64,000 nt of DNA from Maricaulis sp963975345 (GCF_963975345.1 NZ_CAXBGE010000005.1:124001-188000); one strand, 5' to 3'. Shown: positions 41,127 through 49,829, counted from the first letter of the stretch. Numbers and translations: made by a program. The notes: generated by a model from the letters alone, not told the origin.

Positions 41127-42245
41127 ATGAAGCCAATGTTTCGAATTATTTGTACGGCAGTGATGTCTTTCGGTCTGATTCTGGCACCGGCCTGTTCCCA
41201 GGCGCAGGAGGTCAGTGAGGCACACGCTGCCACACTCCGTGCCGCGCTGGATGCCGCAGCGCCGGGCATGCTGGAGACCTATGAGGTCCCGAGCGTCGCC
41301 GTCGCCTATATCGAGGACGGGGCGCTGGCCTGGACGGCCGTTTACGGGCAGCAGGGGCCTGACACCCCGGCGGGCCCAGACACGCTCTACAATATCGCCT
41401 CGATGACCAAACCGCTGACGGCGGAAACTGTTTTGCGACTTGTGTCGGCCGGGCAGATGCGGCTGGATGACCGTCTGGCCGAGTACTGGGTTGATCCCGA
41501 CATCGCCGCCAATCCCTGGAATGAATTGCTGACCGCTGAAATCAATCTCAGCCACCGCACCGGCCTGCCCAATTGGCGCTACCAGACCGACGATGTGCTG
41601 GAATTCCAGGCCGAGCCGGGCACGACAACCGGATATTCCGGTGAGGGCTATGATTATCTGGGCCATTATCTGGAAAACCGCTTTGAAACCGGTTTCGCAG
41701 CCCTGGTCGCACGTGAAGTGTTTGTTCCGATCGGCATGAATGAGACCGGCTTTGTCCGCCCCGATGATGCGGCCAACCGCGTCGCAGTGCCGATGGGACC
41801 GGACGGTGAATGGGGCGAGCCCGCTTATAGTGACCCTTGGTCTGCGGCCGACAATGTTTATACGACGATTGGCGATTATGCCCGTTTCATGATCGCGGTG
41901 ATGCATAATGAAGGCATCGACGCTGATCTGGCGCGCTCACGCCTGCAGATCCGCGAAAACCTGATGGCCAATGGTTGCCCGCTGCCGGCCGAGCATTGCC
42001 CGCAAAACATCGGCTTCGGGCTGGGCTGGAGCATGTTTGAGTATGCCGATGCCCGCATCGTCACTCATGGCGGCGCCGATTGGGGTGAGCGGACCGTTGG
42101 CCTGTTCGACCCGGAGGCGCAGACTGGTTTGATCATTTTCACCAATGGCGCCAATGGCGGTGCGGTCATTCATGACATTGCCGAGCTGATGGGCGTGCAA
42201 CCAGACTTCACCGCCTTCCTCGCCTTTCAGGCCAGCAATGGCTGA
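41127..42245 (+). CDS. Beta-lactamase-fold serine hydrolase, secreted
   Basis: A 372-residue protein with a signal peptide (about 1-26, cleavage near SQAQE), then the class C/D-Ala peptidase fold. Motifs: SMTK (SxxK) near residue 91, YSG (YxN-like) near 172, and HGG in THGGADWG for the third box. Belongs to the family of esterase/peptidase-like proteins, not a proven beta-lactamase. An in-frame ATG at 41136 is possible. Preceded by the ECF-type promoter motif. Confidence 0.88.
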   Translation: MKPMFRIICTAVMSFGLILAPACSQAQEVSEAHAATLRAALDAAAPGMLETYEVPSVAVAYIEDGALAWTAVYGQQGPDTPAGPDTLYNIASMTKPLTAETVLRLVSAGQMRLDDRLAEYWVDPDIAANPWNELLTAEINLSHRTGLPNWRYQTDDVLEFQAEPGTTTGYSGEGYDYLGHYLENRFETGFAALVAREVFVPIGMNETGFVRPDDAANRVAVPMGPDGEWGEPAYSDPWSAADNVYTTIGDYARFMIAVMHNEGIDADLARSRLQIRENLMANGCPLPAEHCPQNIGFGLGWSMFEYADARIVTHGGADWGERTVGLFDPEAQTGLIIFTNGANGGAVIHDIAELMGVQPDFTAFLAFQASNG

Positions 42246-42271
42246 GGCGGGTGGGGGCGTCGCGCTCGGCG

Positions 42272-43804
42272 CTATTCCCCCGCCCCGGCCAGCGCCGATC
42301 TCACCTTCGGCAGGATCCGCCGGCTGATCGGCACATCCATCCCGTTTGACAGGATAAGCCGTCCGACGCCGGAGGCATCACGCTCCAGCGCGCTGACGAA
42401 GCTCGTATTGACGATGTGGGAGCGGTGGACGCGCAGGAAGGTCGGCGGCAGGCTCGCTTCAAGGCCTGACAGCGATCCGGTATAGAGCGCGGTCTGGCCG
42501 TTCTCGAAATGGACTTCGACATAATCGCCGGCCGCCTTGAGTTGGGCGATGCGGTCGCTGGCGATGTAATCGGTGCGGCCGGCGCTAACGAGTTCAATCT
42601 GGACCGGATGAGCCTTTTGCTGCGCCCGGCTCAGCGCAATCTCGAGCCGGTCGGCGCGGGTCGCCTCGATCCGGCGGGTGCGGCGCTCATTGACCAGGGC
42701 GATGGCCTGTTGGGCAAACAGGAAGAGCAAGAGGACCGCAATCGCGTGGTAGAAATAGCGGTCGATGAACAAGTCCGGAAACAGCAAGGCGAGCACGGCC
42801 AGTCCGGCCAGCACACCCATATGGGTGCGTGCGCCCGACTTGCCCTGCCAAATCCAGATGCCGCACCAGACCAGACCCGCGAAAATTGCGATGAGGAAGA
42901 TTGACAGCGTTTTGGCGTCGAAGCCTGACGACAGCAGTATGGCGGGGGCCATCAAGACGGCGATGCCCGGCAGGCGCAGCAGCCGTGCCCGCAAGGAGAG
43001 GCCGGAAAACCGGTGCAGGAGGTAGGCGATCAGCGTCAGACCGAAGGCGGCGGTGAAAGCGACGATCAGCACCAGCCGGACATCGTGCATCGGATAGGGA
43101 TAGGCGATCAGGCCGCGACTGGTTTCCGCCAGTAATTGGCCACCGGCAATCAAGGACATCATCCCGACCAGAACCGCTCCTTCGCGACTGCCGCCACGGA
43201 TTGCCATCATCGCGAAAAATATGAAGCCCAGCAGGAAAATGCCGAATGTGATCAGGCTGGGCGCATAAGCCGAAGCGATGAAGGCGGTCGGCGACTGGTA
43301 GCGTGCGAAGCCGATCATGTGGATCGGCCAGCCGAGGTGCAGAAACCCATGCTGGGCTGACATCAGCAAAACCAGTTCATTGCGCCCCGGCACAAGACGC
43401 TCAGGCGGCACGTAGATCACAGCATCGATCAGTCCGGGCTGCTCGGCGATGCGGTTCGGGCCCGGCATCCCATTGGACGCGAGTTCATGGCCGTTGAGCC
43501 AGGCTGTGCTCGATGCCTTGCCGGAGATGAAGAGACCGATCGGCCGGTCCTGCGGCCATTGCGAGGCGTCCCAGTCAAACTCGGCCCTGACCCAGATTTC
43601 GCGGCCCTGTGGGTCGAGATCGATCAAGGCGGCATCGCTGCAGTCGGGCGCTGTGAAGTCGGGAATCGTAACGCTCGCGCCGCTTGCCGGGCAGACGCGC
43701 AGCGGTGTCGCGTCCAGCGGGCCAAACCCCTGCGCCGTGGCGGCGCCAGCCGACAGGGTGAAGAGGAAGAGGGCGAGGATCAGGGGCAGGGGGGTTGGGG
43801 TCAT
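42272..43804 (-). CDS. Membrane-bound LytTR transcription regulator
   Basis: A 510-residue protein. Signal peptide (1-24), an extracytoplasmic beta domain (about 30-165), seven hydrophobic segments (about 180-385), then a LytTR DNA-binding domain at the C-terminus (SDRIAQLKAAGDYVEVHFENG, LRVHRSHIVN). This is a one-component membrane regulator of the 7TM-DISM/LytTR kind. Divergent from a secreted peptidase-like gene, which may be its target. Confidence 0.9.
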   Translation of the reverse strand: MTPTPLPLILALFLFTLSAGAATAQGFGPLDATPLRVCPASGASVTIPDFTAPDCSDAALIDLDPQGREIWVRAEFDWDASQWPQDRPIGLFISGKASSTAWLNGHELASNGMPGPNRIAEQPGLIDAVIYVPPERLVPGRNELVLLMSAQHGFLHLGWPIHMIGFARYQSPTAFIASAYAPSLITFGIFLLGFIFFAMMAIRGGSREGAVLVGMMSLIAGGQLLAETSRGLIAYPYPMHDVRLVLIVAFTAAFGLTLIAYLLHRFSGLSLRARLLRLPGIAVLMAPAILLSSGFDAKTLSIFLIAIFAGLVWCGIWIWQGKSGARTHMGVLAGLAVLALLFPDLFIDRYFYHAIAVLLLFLFAQQAIALVNERRTRRIEATRADRLEIALSRAQQKAHPVQIELVSAGRTDYIASDRIAQLKAAGDYVEVHFENGQTALYTGSLSGLEASLPPTFLRVHRSHIVNTSFVSALERDASGVGRLILSNGMDVPISRRILPKVRSALAGAGE

Positions 43805-43945
43805 GGCGCCATTCTAGCGCGCGCCCGCGCGAACGTCCCGCCGTTCAACGGCCAGAGGTGACCGTTGCCAGATCGGCAGGTGCGCCGCGGCACGGGCGCG
43901 GCAGGATGACAGCGAGCCGGGGGGCTCAATTTCATGGAGTGAAAC

Positions 43946-45427
43946 ATGCAATCCTGGAAATACATGATGCTGGCGACGGCGTTGGGCGCGCTGACCCTGT
44001 CCCAGCTGAGCCTGCCCCAACCGGCCGCTGCGCAAAACGCCCTGGCTGAAGAGACCATCGAATTCACCGCCCAGAGCGGCGACAGCACTGCCGCCTTTCA
44101 TGGCACATTCGAGGTCCCGGAAAACCGCGCCGATCCTCACAGCCGAATGATCACTCTCAGCTATATCCGCTTTCCCGCGACCGGCGACCATCCCGGTTCG
44201 CCCATCATCTACCTTTCCGGTGGTCCGGGCGGATCGGGCAGCGGCACGGCCCGGGGACCGCGGTTTCCTCTGTTCCAGTCAATGCGTCAGCACGGCGATG
44301 TCATCGCCTTCGATCAGCGCGGAACCGGTGGCTCGACTGAATTGCCGCGTTGCGTCTCCTCGCAGACCATCCCCGAGACAGTACCGGTCAGTGATGCGCA
44401 ATATGCCGCTGCCCAGCTCAGCGCTGCCGAGGAATGCGGCGAGTTCTGGCGTCAGCAAGGCATCGACCTCGCCGGCTATACGACACGCGAGAGTGTGCAG
44501 GACTTGGCAGCGCTGCGGCAGCATCTGGGTGCGCAGCGAATGTCACTCTGGGCGATTTCCTATGGCAGCCATCTCGCGCTTGCGGCGCTGAAAGACATTC
44601 CTGAACAACTCGACCGCGTCGTCATGGCCAGCGCTGAAGGTCTCGACCAGACGGTCAAACTGCCGGCCCAGACCGATCTCTATTTCGCGCGCCTGCAGGC
44701 GGCGATTGATACCCAGCCAGCCGCGCAGGCGCTTTATCCCGATATCGCCGCGACCATGCGGCGGGTGAACGCCCGGCTGGAGGCAAACCCCTTATTGCTT
44801 GAGGTCCCCTTGGCAGATGGCGGCACGGCGCCCTTCCTGCTGCAACGCTATCAGTTGCAGAGCTTTTCCTCCGGCTTGATCTCGGATCCGCAATATGCGG
44901 CCTTGTTGCTGATGCTCTACACCCAGCTCGATGCCGGTCGGACCGACTTGGCGGTCATTCTGTTGCAGCGCTTTTGGGTGATTGGCGAACCGATCACGCT
45001 GAGTGCGATGCCGACAGCGATGGATCTCGCCTCGGGGATTGGTGATGACCGGCTCGCCGAATTCGAGCGCGAGGTGCCGACATCCCTGGTGGGGGCTTAT
45101 CTCAATACCCCGATGCCGCAAATCCGCGGCGCCTGGGACGGGTTTGATCTCGGCGATGAGTTCCGCGAGCCGCCGCATGGTGACACGCCGGTTCTCCTGC
45201 TTACCGGCACGCTCGATGGCCGCACCTATCCGGACAGCCAGACGGCAGCCGTTGCTGGCCTCACCCACGTCCAGCGCATTTTCGTGCGCAATGCCGGGCA
45301 TAATCTTTTCATGACCTCACCGGATGTCGCCGACGCCATGCATCGCTTCATGCGCGGTGAGCCGGTCGCAAGCGGAGAGATTGTCGTCGACCTGCCAGAT
45401 CTGACGGCCAACCCGTTCGGCGGATAA
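43946..45427 (+). CDS. Secreted alpha/beta hydrolase, proline iminopeptidase/TAP-like
   Basis: A 493-residue protein with signal peptide (about 1-29, AAAQ cleavage). Oxyanion loop SGGPGGSGSG near 94, GDVIAFDQRGTGGS near 118, nucleophile AISYGS (Ser in a variant AxSxG box) near 209, acid in GTLDGRTYP near 428 and His in NAGHNLF near 453. The first Gly of GxSxG is Ala. Like other TAP-C-terminal peptidases it probably cuts N-terminal residues in the periplasm. Divergent from the LytTR regulator. Confidence 0.9.
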   Translation: MQSWKYMMLATALGALTLSQLSLPQPAAAQNALAEETIEFTAQSGDSTAAFHGTFEVPENRADPHSRMITLSYIRFPATGDHPGSPIIYLSGGPGGSGSGTARGPRFPLFQSMRQHGDVIAFDQRGTGGSTELPRCVSSQTIPETVPVSDAQYAAAQLSAAEECGEFWRQQGIDLAGYTTRESVQDLAALRQHLGAQRMSLWAISYGSHLALAALKDIPEQLDRVVMASAEGLDQTVKLPAQTDLYFARLQAAIDTQPAAQALYPDIAATMRRVNARLEANPLLLEVPLADGGTAPFLLQRYQLQSFSSGLISDPQYAALLLMLYTQLDAGRTDLAVILLQRFWVIGEPITLSAMPTAMDLASGIGDDRLAEFEREVPTSLVGAYLNTPMPQIRGAWDGFDLGDEFREPPHGDTPVLLLTGTLDGRTYPDSQTAAVAGLTHVQRIFVRNAGHNLFMTSPDVADAMHRFMRGEPVASGEIVVDLPDLTANPFGG

Positions 45428-45444
45428 CCCGCTTGTGAGTGCCC

Positions 45445-45481
45445 TTGCCTGACCGCACCTGTTAGAGATGCGGTCAGGCAA
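45445..45481 (+). promoter_or_regulatory. 13-bp perfect inverted repeat before thioredoxin-fold gene
   Basis: TTGCCTGACCGCA (45445-45457) and TGCGGTCAGGCAA (45469-45481), separated by 11 bases. No T-run follows, so it is not an ordinary terminator. It ends 13 nt before the ATG and just before the AAGGG ribosome site. Operator or 5'-UTR hairpin are both possible. Confidence 0.6.
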
Positions 45482-45494
45482 ACAAGGGACCGCC

Positions 45495-46343
45495 ATGAAC
45501 ACGCTCAAACGCATCTATGTCATGCTCTATCTGACCGGCGCCGTCGTGCTGACAGTCGTGGCCGCTCGGGGCCTGCTGGCTGGCGATCACTGGGCCGCCT
45601 ATCTTGGCGTATTGTTCACCGTGCTGCCCATCGTGCTGATGTTGTCATTTGCGATGCTGACGCGACGTATGGCGCGGACGAGCGCCAATTTTCCCGTGTT
45701 TATTGCTCTGGGCGTGGTTGGTCTGTTGTGGGCCGGTTGGGACTTTCATTTCGCGGGCGGCGAGCGGGCCCCGGTATGGATGGCACTGGCGGGGTTGGTC
45801 GGCTTCCTGCTGTATGTGTTCTGGTATTCGCGCTTTGGCCGCAAACCCAGCCCGGCGATTGCGGTGGGCACTGTCTTGCCGGCCTTTGAAGTGCTCGACA
45901 GCGCCGGCAACGCCGTGCCTTCGTCGCAGCTGACGCAAACGCCTGCCGTTTTGATCTTCATCCGCGGCAATTGGTGTCCGCTTTGCATGGGGCAGGTCAA
46001 TGAAATGGCGGCGGGGATTGCGCCCTTCGTCGAGCGCGGCATCCGCGTGGCGTTTATCGCGCCGCAATCGGTGGGCAAGACCGCGACGCTGGCGAAGGGC
46101 AAACCGGACGGGTTGGACTTCTACTCCGACACTGAAAATGCCGCCGGGCGCCGGCTCGGGATCGATAATCCGGCCAGCCTGCCGCTGGGGATGGAATTGC
46201 TGGGCTATCGCTCTGAGACCGTGCTGCCAACCGTGATCGCTGTCGCAGCGGGCGGTGAGATCCTGTGGACCCACGAAACCGATAATTACCGTGTCCGCCC
46301 GACACCGGATGCCCTGCTGGCCGTGTTCAACGACGCAGGTTGA
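45495..46343 (+). CDS. Membrane-anchored peroxiredoxin/thioredoxin-fold protein
   Basis: A 282-residue protein with four membrane segments in the first 115 residues and a C-terminal AhpC/TSA thioredoxin fold. The redox motif is GNWCPLCMGQ (C-x2-C) near residue 160. Likely periplasmic- or cytosol-facing disulfide or peroxide chemistry. AAGGGACC ribosome site before ATG 45495; an upstream ATG at 45468 lies inside the inverted repeat and is unlikely. Confidence 0.85.
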   Translation: MNTLKRIYVMLYLTGAVVLTVVAARGLLAGDHWAAYLGVLFTVLPIVLMLSFAMLTRRMARTSANFPVFIALGVVGLLWAGWDFHFAGGERAPVWMALAGLVGFLLYVFWYSRFGRKPSPAIAVGTVLPAFEVLDSAGNAVPSSQLTQTPAVLIFIRGNWCPLCMGQVNEMAAGIAPFVERGIRVAFIAPQSVGKTATLAKGKPDGLDFYSDTENAAGRRLGIDNPASLPLGMELLGYRSETVLPTVIAVAAGGEILWTHETDNYRVRPTPDALLAVFNDAG

Positions 46344-46387
46344 GTCCGGGAGGGCCGTCCAACCGCCCCAAAAATCTGCAGACGGTC

Positions 46388-46415
46388 TGCATCCAACTCG
46401 CGCCGCAGCGGCGAC
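46388..46415 (+). promoter_or_regulatory. ECF-type promoter motif, first sigma module
   Basis: TGCATCCAA at 46388-46396 and GCGAC at 46411-46415, 14 bases apart, 44 nt before the module's first ATG. Matches the other two copies in the first block and in the spacing of the second. Confidence 0.65.
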
Positions 46416-46458
46416 CTGTTTATGAAAGCAAGATCGCTTCTGTACGAAAGGATCAAAC

Positions 46459-46875
46459 ATGGCTGACCTGTTTCAGAGTTACTGGTGGCTTCTCTTCCCC
46501 TTCTTCTGGTTCGTTTCGGCGGGCTGGGGCAGCATGATGCGTTACAAGCGCACCCAGTCCAAGATCGACCTGCTCAAGACTTATGCCGCCGCGGGCAAGG
46601 AACCGCCGGCCGAATTGCTGGCCAGCATCGATGAGCCGGCGTCGTCACGTCATGACTGGTCTGGCGATGAGGGTTACCGGCGCTATCGCGGACGTGGCCG
46701 CGCTTTCCTCGTAGTATTGTTCGCTGGCCTGGGCGGTGTGTTCGCCTATACCGGTTATGCCGGGCTGCTGGGCGAGACGGGAACTGAGTTCTACTTTGTC
46801 GCTTTGATCATGGGCGTGTTGTCCTTCGCCTTCCTGGTCTCCGCCTTGTTCAAGAGCGGCAGCAAGGACGATTGA
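46459..46875 (+). CDS. Small membrane protein, DUF6249-like
   Basis: A 138-residue protein with three membrane segments (about 8-24, 82-102, 110-130) and a middle SKIDLLKTYAAAGKEPPAELLASI stretch like that of the DUF6249-type protein 2 kb downstream. First gene of a three-gene module; its stop overlaps the sigma factor start (TGATG). Likely part of the sensing side of the sigma pathway. Confidence 0.75.
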   Translation: MADLFQSYWWLLFPFFWFVSAGWGSMMRYKRTQSKIDLLKTYAAAGKEPPAELLASIDEPASSRHDWSGDEGYRRYRGRGRAFLVVLFAGLGGVFAYTGYAGLLGETGTEFYFVALIMGVLSFAFLVSALFKSGSKDD

Positions 46876-47414
46876 TGTCGACCCAAATGACCGACGCGGC
46901 GCTGGTCGGCGCCGCCCGGTCAGGTTCGGACACGGCCTTCGCGAAAATTGTGGACCGCCATCAACAGGCGGTCCGCAGTTTTTTGCGGCGTGTGTGTGGC
47001 CATGAGGCCGATGCCGACGATCTGGCGCAGGAAACCTTCTTGGCGGCCTGGACGGCATTGCGCACCCTGGACGAGCCGGATCGGATCCGGTCCTGGTTGT
47101 TCGGGATCGCCTGGCGGCAGGCCAAGGGCATGGCGCGCTCGATGTCGCGCACCCGGCGGCGCGAAACCGACTGGCAGGCGGAAAGGCCCGAGCATGATCA
47201 GCCCGGCACCGAATTGAATATCGCGATGCAGCAGGCCTTGGCACAATTGCCGGCCGACCAGCGTGCCGCCATCGCGCTGTGCCTGGCCGGCGACTGGTCG
47301 CATGGAGATGCGGCGAAGATTTTGGAAATGCCACTGGGTACGGTAAAATCACATGTCTTGCGCGGCCGGGCCCGGCTGGTGGAGATATTGGGAGTGCGTG
47401 ATGACGAACACTGA
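46875..47414 (+). CDS. ECF sigma factor
   Basis: A 179-residue sigma-70 family factor. Region 2 contains ADDLAQETFLAAWTALRTL (about 48-66) and SWLFGIAWRQA; region 4 contains QLPADQRAAIALCLAGDWSHGDAAKILEMPLGTVKSHVLRGR. It overlaps the downstream small membrane gene by 14 nt, a common arrangement with an anti-sigma factor. Likely autoregulated from the motif upstream of the module. Confidence 0.94.
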   Translation: MSTQMTDAALVGAARSGSDTAFAKIVDRHQQAVRSFLRRVCGHEADADDLAQETFLAAWTALRTLDEPDRIRSWLFGIAWRQAKGMARSMSRTRRRETDWQAERPEHDQPGTELNIAMQQALAQLPADQRAAIALCLAGDWSHGDAAKILEMPLGTVKSHVLRGRARLVEILGVRDDEH

Positions 47415-47724
47415 TCCACTCAAAACCTTCTTCGAAGCGGACGATGTGCCCGCTGCCGATCCGGGATTTCGCACCGCCGTCATGGAACGCGTCGCACGCC
47501 GGCGGCTGCAATTCGCTTTGGCGCGGGCTGCACTGGCCGGTCTGGTCGTGTTTGCCATACTGCTCCTGTTGCGCTCATTGATCCTCACGCTGGTGGTTGG
47601 CCTTTCGGCGGCGCTTGGCGAGGCGGTGCTGGTCTTGGCCGCTATCGGCTTGGCGGCCTTCGCGGGCCATTTCCTCGTCACCCGTACCCTGCCAATGCCG
47701 GGCTGGGTTGAGCGACTGCTTTAG
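47401..47724 (+). CDS. Putative anti-sigma membrane protein
   Basis: A 107-residue protein with a polar N-terminus (residues 1-33: FEADDVPAADPGFRTAVMERVARRR) and two membrane helices (about 38-57 and 64-90). Overlap with the ECF gene and the short cytosolic arm suggest an anti-sigma role, but no zinc-binding motif is present. Start at ATG 47401 after GGGAGTG. Confidence 0.7.
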   Translation: MTNTDPLKTFFEADDVPAADPGFRTAVMERVARRRLQFALARAALAGLVVFAILLLLRSLILTLVVGLSAALGEAVLVLAAIGLAAFAGHFLVTRTLPMPGWVERLL

Positions 47725-47803
47725 CGCACTTCCGCGACCACAGGTTTTCCGGTCGCCGCTGAATGAATCACCTATACTCGCCGCGAAGCAGGCGGGGAAA
47801 ATC

Positions 47804-48361
47804 ATGCTGATACTGGTGGCCGGACTGATATTGTTTCTGGGCGTGCATTCAATGCAGCTGGTTCCCGGATTGCGGACACGGCTGAAAGCCGGGCTGGGCG
47901 AGCGGCCCTACAAGCTGATTTACACAACACTTTCGCTGCTCGGTCTGGCCTTGTTGATCTATGGCAAGATCATCACCCATCCACCGGTCACGATCTGGTC
48001 GCCACCGGAGTGGAGCCGGCATGTGGCCTTTTTGGTCGTACCGCTCTCGCTCATCCTGCTGGTCTCGGCCTATGCGCCGGGGCATATCCGTCGCATCGTG
48101 CGCCATCCGATGCTGGCCGGGGTCGCCCTTTGGTCGGGAGCGCATTTTCTTGCCAATGGCGAATTGTCGGCGATGCTGTTGTTTGGCGGCTTCTTCATCT
48201 GGTCGAGCATCACTTTCGTTTCCGCCTGCTTTCGCGAAACGCCGCCGCCGGTGGTCAAGGGCTGGGGCGGCGATTTGACAGCGATCGTGCTGGGTGCCTT
48301 GCTCGCCCTGATAATCATCAATGTTCACATGTACTTGTTCGGTGTTGCCATTATCGGCTGA
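47804..48361 (+). CDS. NnrU family membrane protein
   Basis: A 185-residue protein with about five membrane helices. LGVHSMQLVPGLRTRL at the start and RRIVRHPMLAGVALWSGAHFLANGE in the middle are diagnostic for the NnrU family. NnrU was named for a role near nitrite reductase genes; NnrU-like proteins elsewhere have been linked to isoprenoid isomerase activity (15-cis-zeta-carotene isomerase family). The function here is unclear. Starts at ATG 47804. Confidence 0.88.
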   Translation: MLILVAGLILFLGVHSMQLVPGLRTRLKAGLGERPYKLIYTTLSLLGLALLIYGKIITHPPVTIWSPPEWSRHVAFLVVPLSLILLVSAYAPGHIRRIVRHPMLAGVALWSGAHFLANGELSAMLLFGGFFIWSSITFVSACFRETPPPVVKGWGGDLTAIVLGALLALIIINVHMYLFGVAIIG

Positions 48362-48367
48362 CGGGTC

Positions 48368-48395
48368 TGCATCCAATTGCGGTCCGGGGTGCATC
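48368..48395 (+). promoter_or_regulatory. ECF-type promoter motif, second sigma module
   Basis: TGCATCCAA at 48368-48376, 14 bases, GCATC at 48391-48395, 47 nt before the module's first ATG. Identical in both blocks to the copy before the serine hydrolase. Confidence 0.65.
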
Positions 48396-48441
48396 TTATG
48401 GATAAGTGGCGGCGTTGTGTCGCCCGATTACGGAGGTTGAT

Positions 48442-48825
48442 ATGGGTGTAGAAATCATGGTCCCGTTGGGTTTGTTCGCGATGGTAGTTGCCATTGTGTT
48501 CATCTCGATCAATGGCGGAACGCAAAAGCGCAAAGCCGCATTGACCACAGTCGAAGAGGCCATTCGGGCCGGCCAGCAACTCACGCCTGAACTGGTGCGT
48601 TCGCTGGGCATGCCGCACAAGGACCGCGGCGGCGACCTCAAATCCGGCGCCATCCTACTGGCAGTTGCCATTGCCTTTGTGGTTCTGGGCTGGACGATTT
48701 CAGGCGTTGAAGAAGACGCTGCGGAAGCCGTCCGCATCATGGGTGGCATTGCCGCCTTCCCAGGCTTTATCGGCCTGGTCCTGATCGGGTTCGGCCTGAT
48801 GGGTTCGAAAAAAGACGCTGATTAG
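48442..48825 (+). CDS. DUF6249-like small membrane protein
   Basis: A 127-residue protein with hydrophobic segments near 5-25, 70-92 and 99-120, and an intervening cytosolic part with VEEAIRAGQQLTPELVRSLG. Similar in layout to the first gene of the other sigma module. GGAGG ribosome site 7 nt before ATG 48442; a longer in-frame start upstream is unlikely. Confidence 0.8.
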   Translation: MGVEIMVPLGLFAMVVAIVFISINGGTQKRKAALTTVEEAIRAGQQLTPELVRSLGMPHKDRGGDLKSGAILLAVAIAFVVLGWTISGVEEDAAEAVRIMGGIAAFPGFIGLVLIGFGLMGSKKDAD

Positions 48826-48836
48826 GGGCTCGGGCG

Positions 48837-49379
48837 ATGCAGGCGTCGGACGAAGAACTCACAGCTCTGGTGATGGCGACGAAGAACGCCGCCGCCTTCG
48901 GAGAGCTGGTCCGGCGCCACCAGGGCGTGGTGCGAGGCATGTTGCATCGTATGTGTCGCAATCACGCCCTCGCCGATGATCTCGCCCAAGACACATTCAT
49001 CAGGGCCTTCGAGAAGATCGGAAGTTTCCTCGGAACCGGCACATTCAAATCCTGGTTATGCTCGATCGCTTATACGGAATTTCTCAAATCGGCGCGCAAG
49101 CGCAAATCGACCGACCGGGCCATGGAACGTTTTGGCAGCGGGATGGAAGACAGCGAAGCGCCGCGCGATATGGGCAATGTGGTTGATCTCGACCGCGCCT
49201 TGACCACATTGAAGGATGAAGAGCGTGTGGCCGTGGTGATGTGCTATTCATGCGGCATGTCGCATTCGGAAGCCGCCGAGGCGACCGGCATGCCGCTCGG
49301 AACGATCAAGTCGCATGTTAATCGCGGCCGTGCCAAATTGCAGGCCTATTTTGCGGAAGCGGAGGTAATGGCGTCATGA
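48837..49379 (+). CDS. ECF sigma factor
   Basis: A 180-residue sigma factor. Region 2: NHALADDLAQDTFIRAFEKIGSF and FKSWLCSIAYTEFLK. Region 4: LKDEERVAVVMCYSCGMSHSEAAEATGMPLGTIKSHVNRGRAKL. Paralogue of the factor at 46875. Its stop overlaps the next start by 4 nt (ATGA). Confidence 0.94.
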   Translation: MQASDEELTALVMATKNAAAFGELVRRHQGVVRGMLHRMCRNHALADDLAQDTFIRAFEKIGSFLGTGTFKSWLCSIAYTEFLKSARKRKSTDRAMERFGSGMEDSEAPRDMGNVVDLDRALTTLKDEERVAVVMCYSCGMSHSEAAEATGMPLGTIKSHVNRGRAKLQAYFAEAEVMAS

Positions 49380-49717
49380 CTATGAACGATGCCTTTGACC
49401 AACGGCTCAAAGCTGCCTTCACGGAGGCTGCCGAGCCTTTGAATGACAAGGCCGAGGCCGACGCCTTCGCCGCCAAGATTGTGGCCCAGCTGTCGCATCC
49501 TGATCGCAAGCGCGCCCTGATGCTCGGCGGTGCCGGTTCGATCGGTTCGGCGATTGCCGGCTCGCAGCTGGAGGGCGTGTTCGACCAGGTTCAGATTCCG
49601 ACCGACGGGCTATTGGCGAATTTCGCTTTCCTGATGTCGCCCGAGACAATGGCTGCGCTCGCGCTGGCCGTGGCGCTGGGGATGGTGGCCCTGATCCTGC
49701 CGCGACGCATCGCCTAG
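49376..49717 (+). CDS. Putative anti-sigma membrane protein
   Basis: A 113-residue protein with a polar N-terminal 50 residues (FDQRLKAAFTEAAEPLNDKAEADAFAAKIV) and a C-terminal membrane helix (about 88-107), plus a weaker segment near 48-62. Coupled to the sigma factor by ATGA overlap. Same position as the 107-residue protein in the other module; probable anti-sigma by context. Confidence 0.7.
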   Translation: MTMNDAFDQRLKAAFTEAAEPLNDKAEADAFAAKIVAQLSHPDRKRALMLGGAGSIGSAIAGSQLEGVFDQVQIPTDGLLANFAFLMSPETMAALALAVALGMVALILPRRIA

Positions 49718-49718
49718 A

Positions 49719-49829
49719 GCATTTCCAGCAAAAGTGGGAACCGGCTTTGCGGTTCGGAAATGCGACCATTGAGGATCCTGCATTTCCAGCAAAAGTGGGA
49801 ACCGGTTTTGCGGTTCGAAAATGCGACCA
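49719..49829. repeat. Two REP-like palindromic repeats
   Basis: Two 50-base copies, 49719-49768 and 49780-49829, differing at two bases. Each starts GCATTTCCAGCAAAAGTGGG and ends AAATGCGACCA, forming an imperfect hairpin (GCATTT/AAATGC). This resembles a widespread alphaproteobacterial intergenic palindrome. Lies between the sigma module and panB. Confidence 0.8.
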
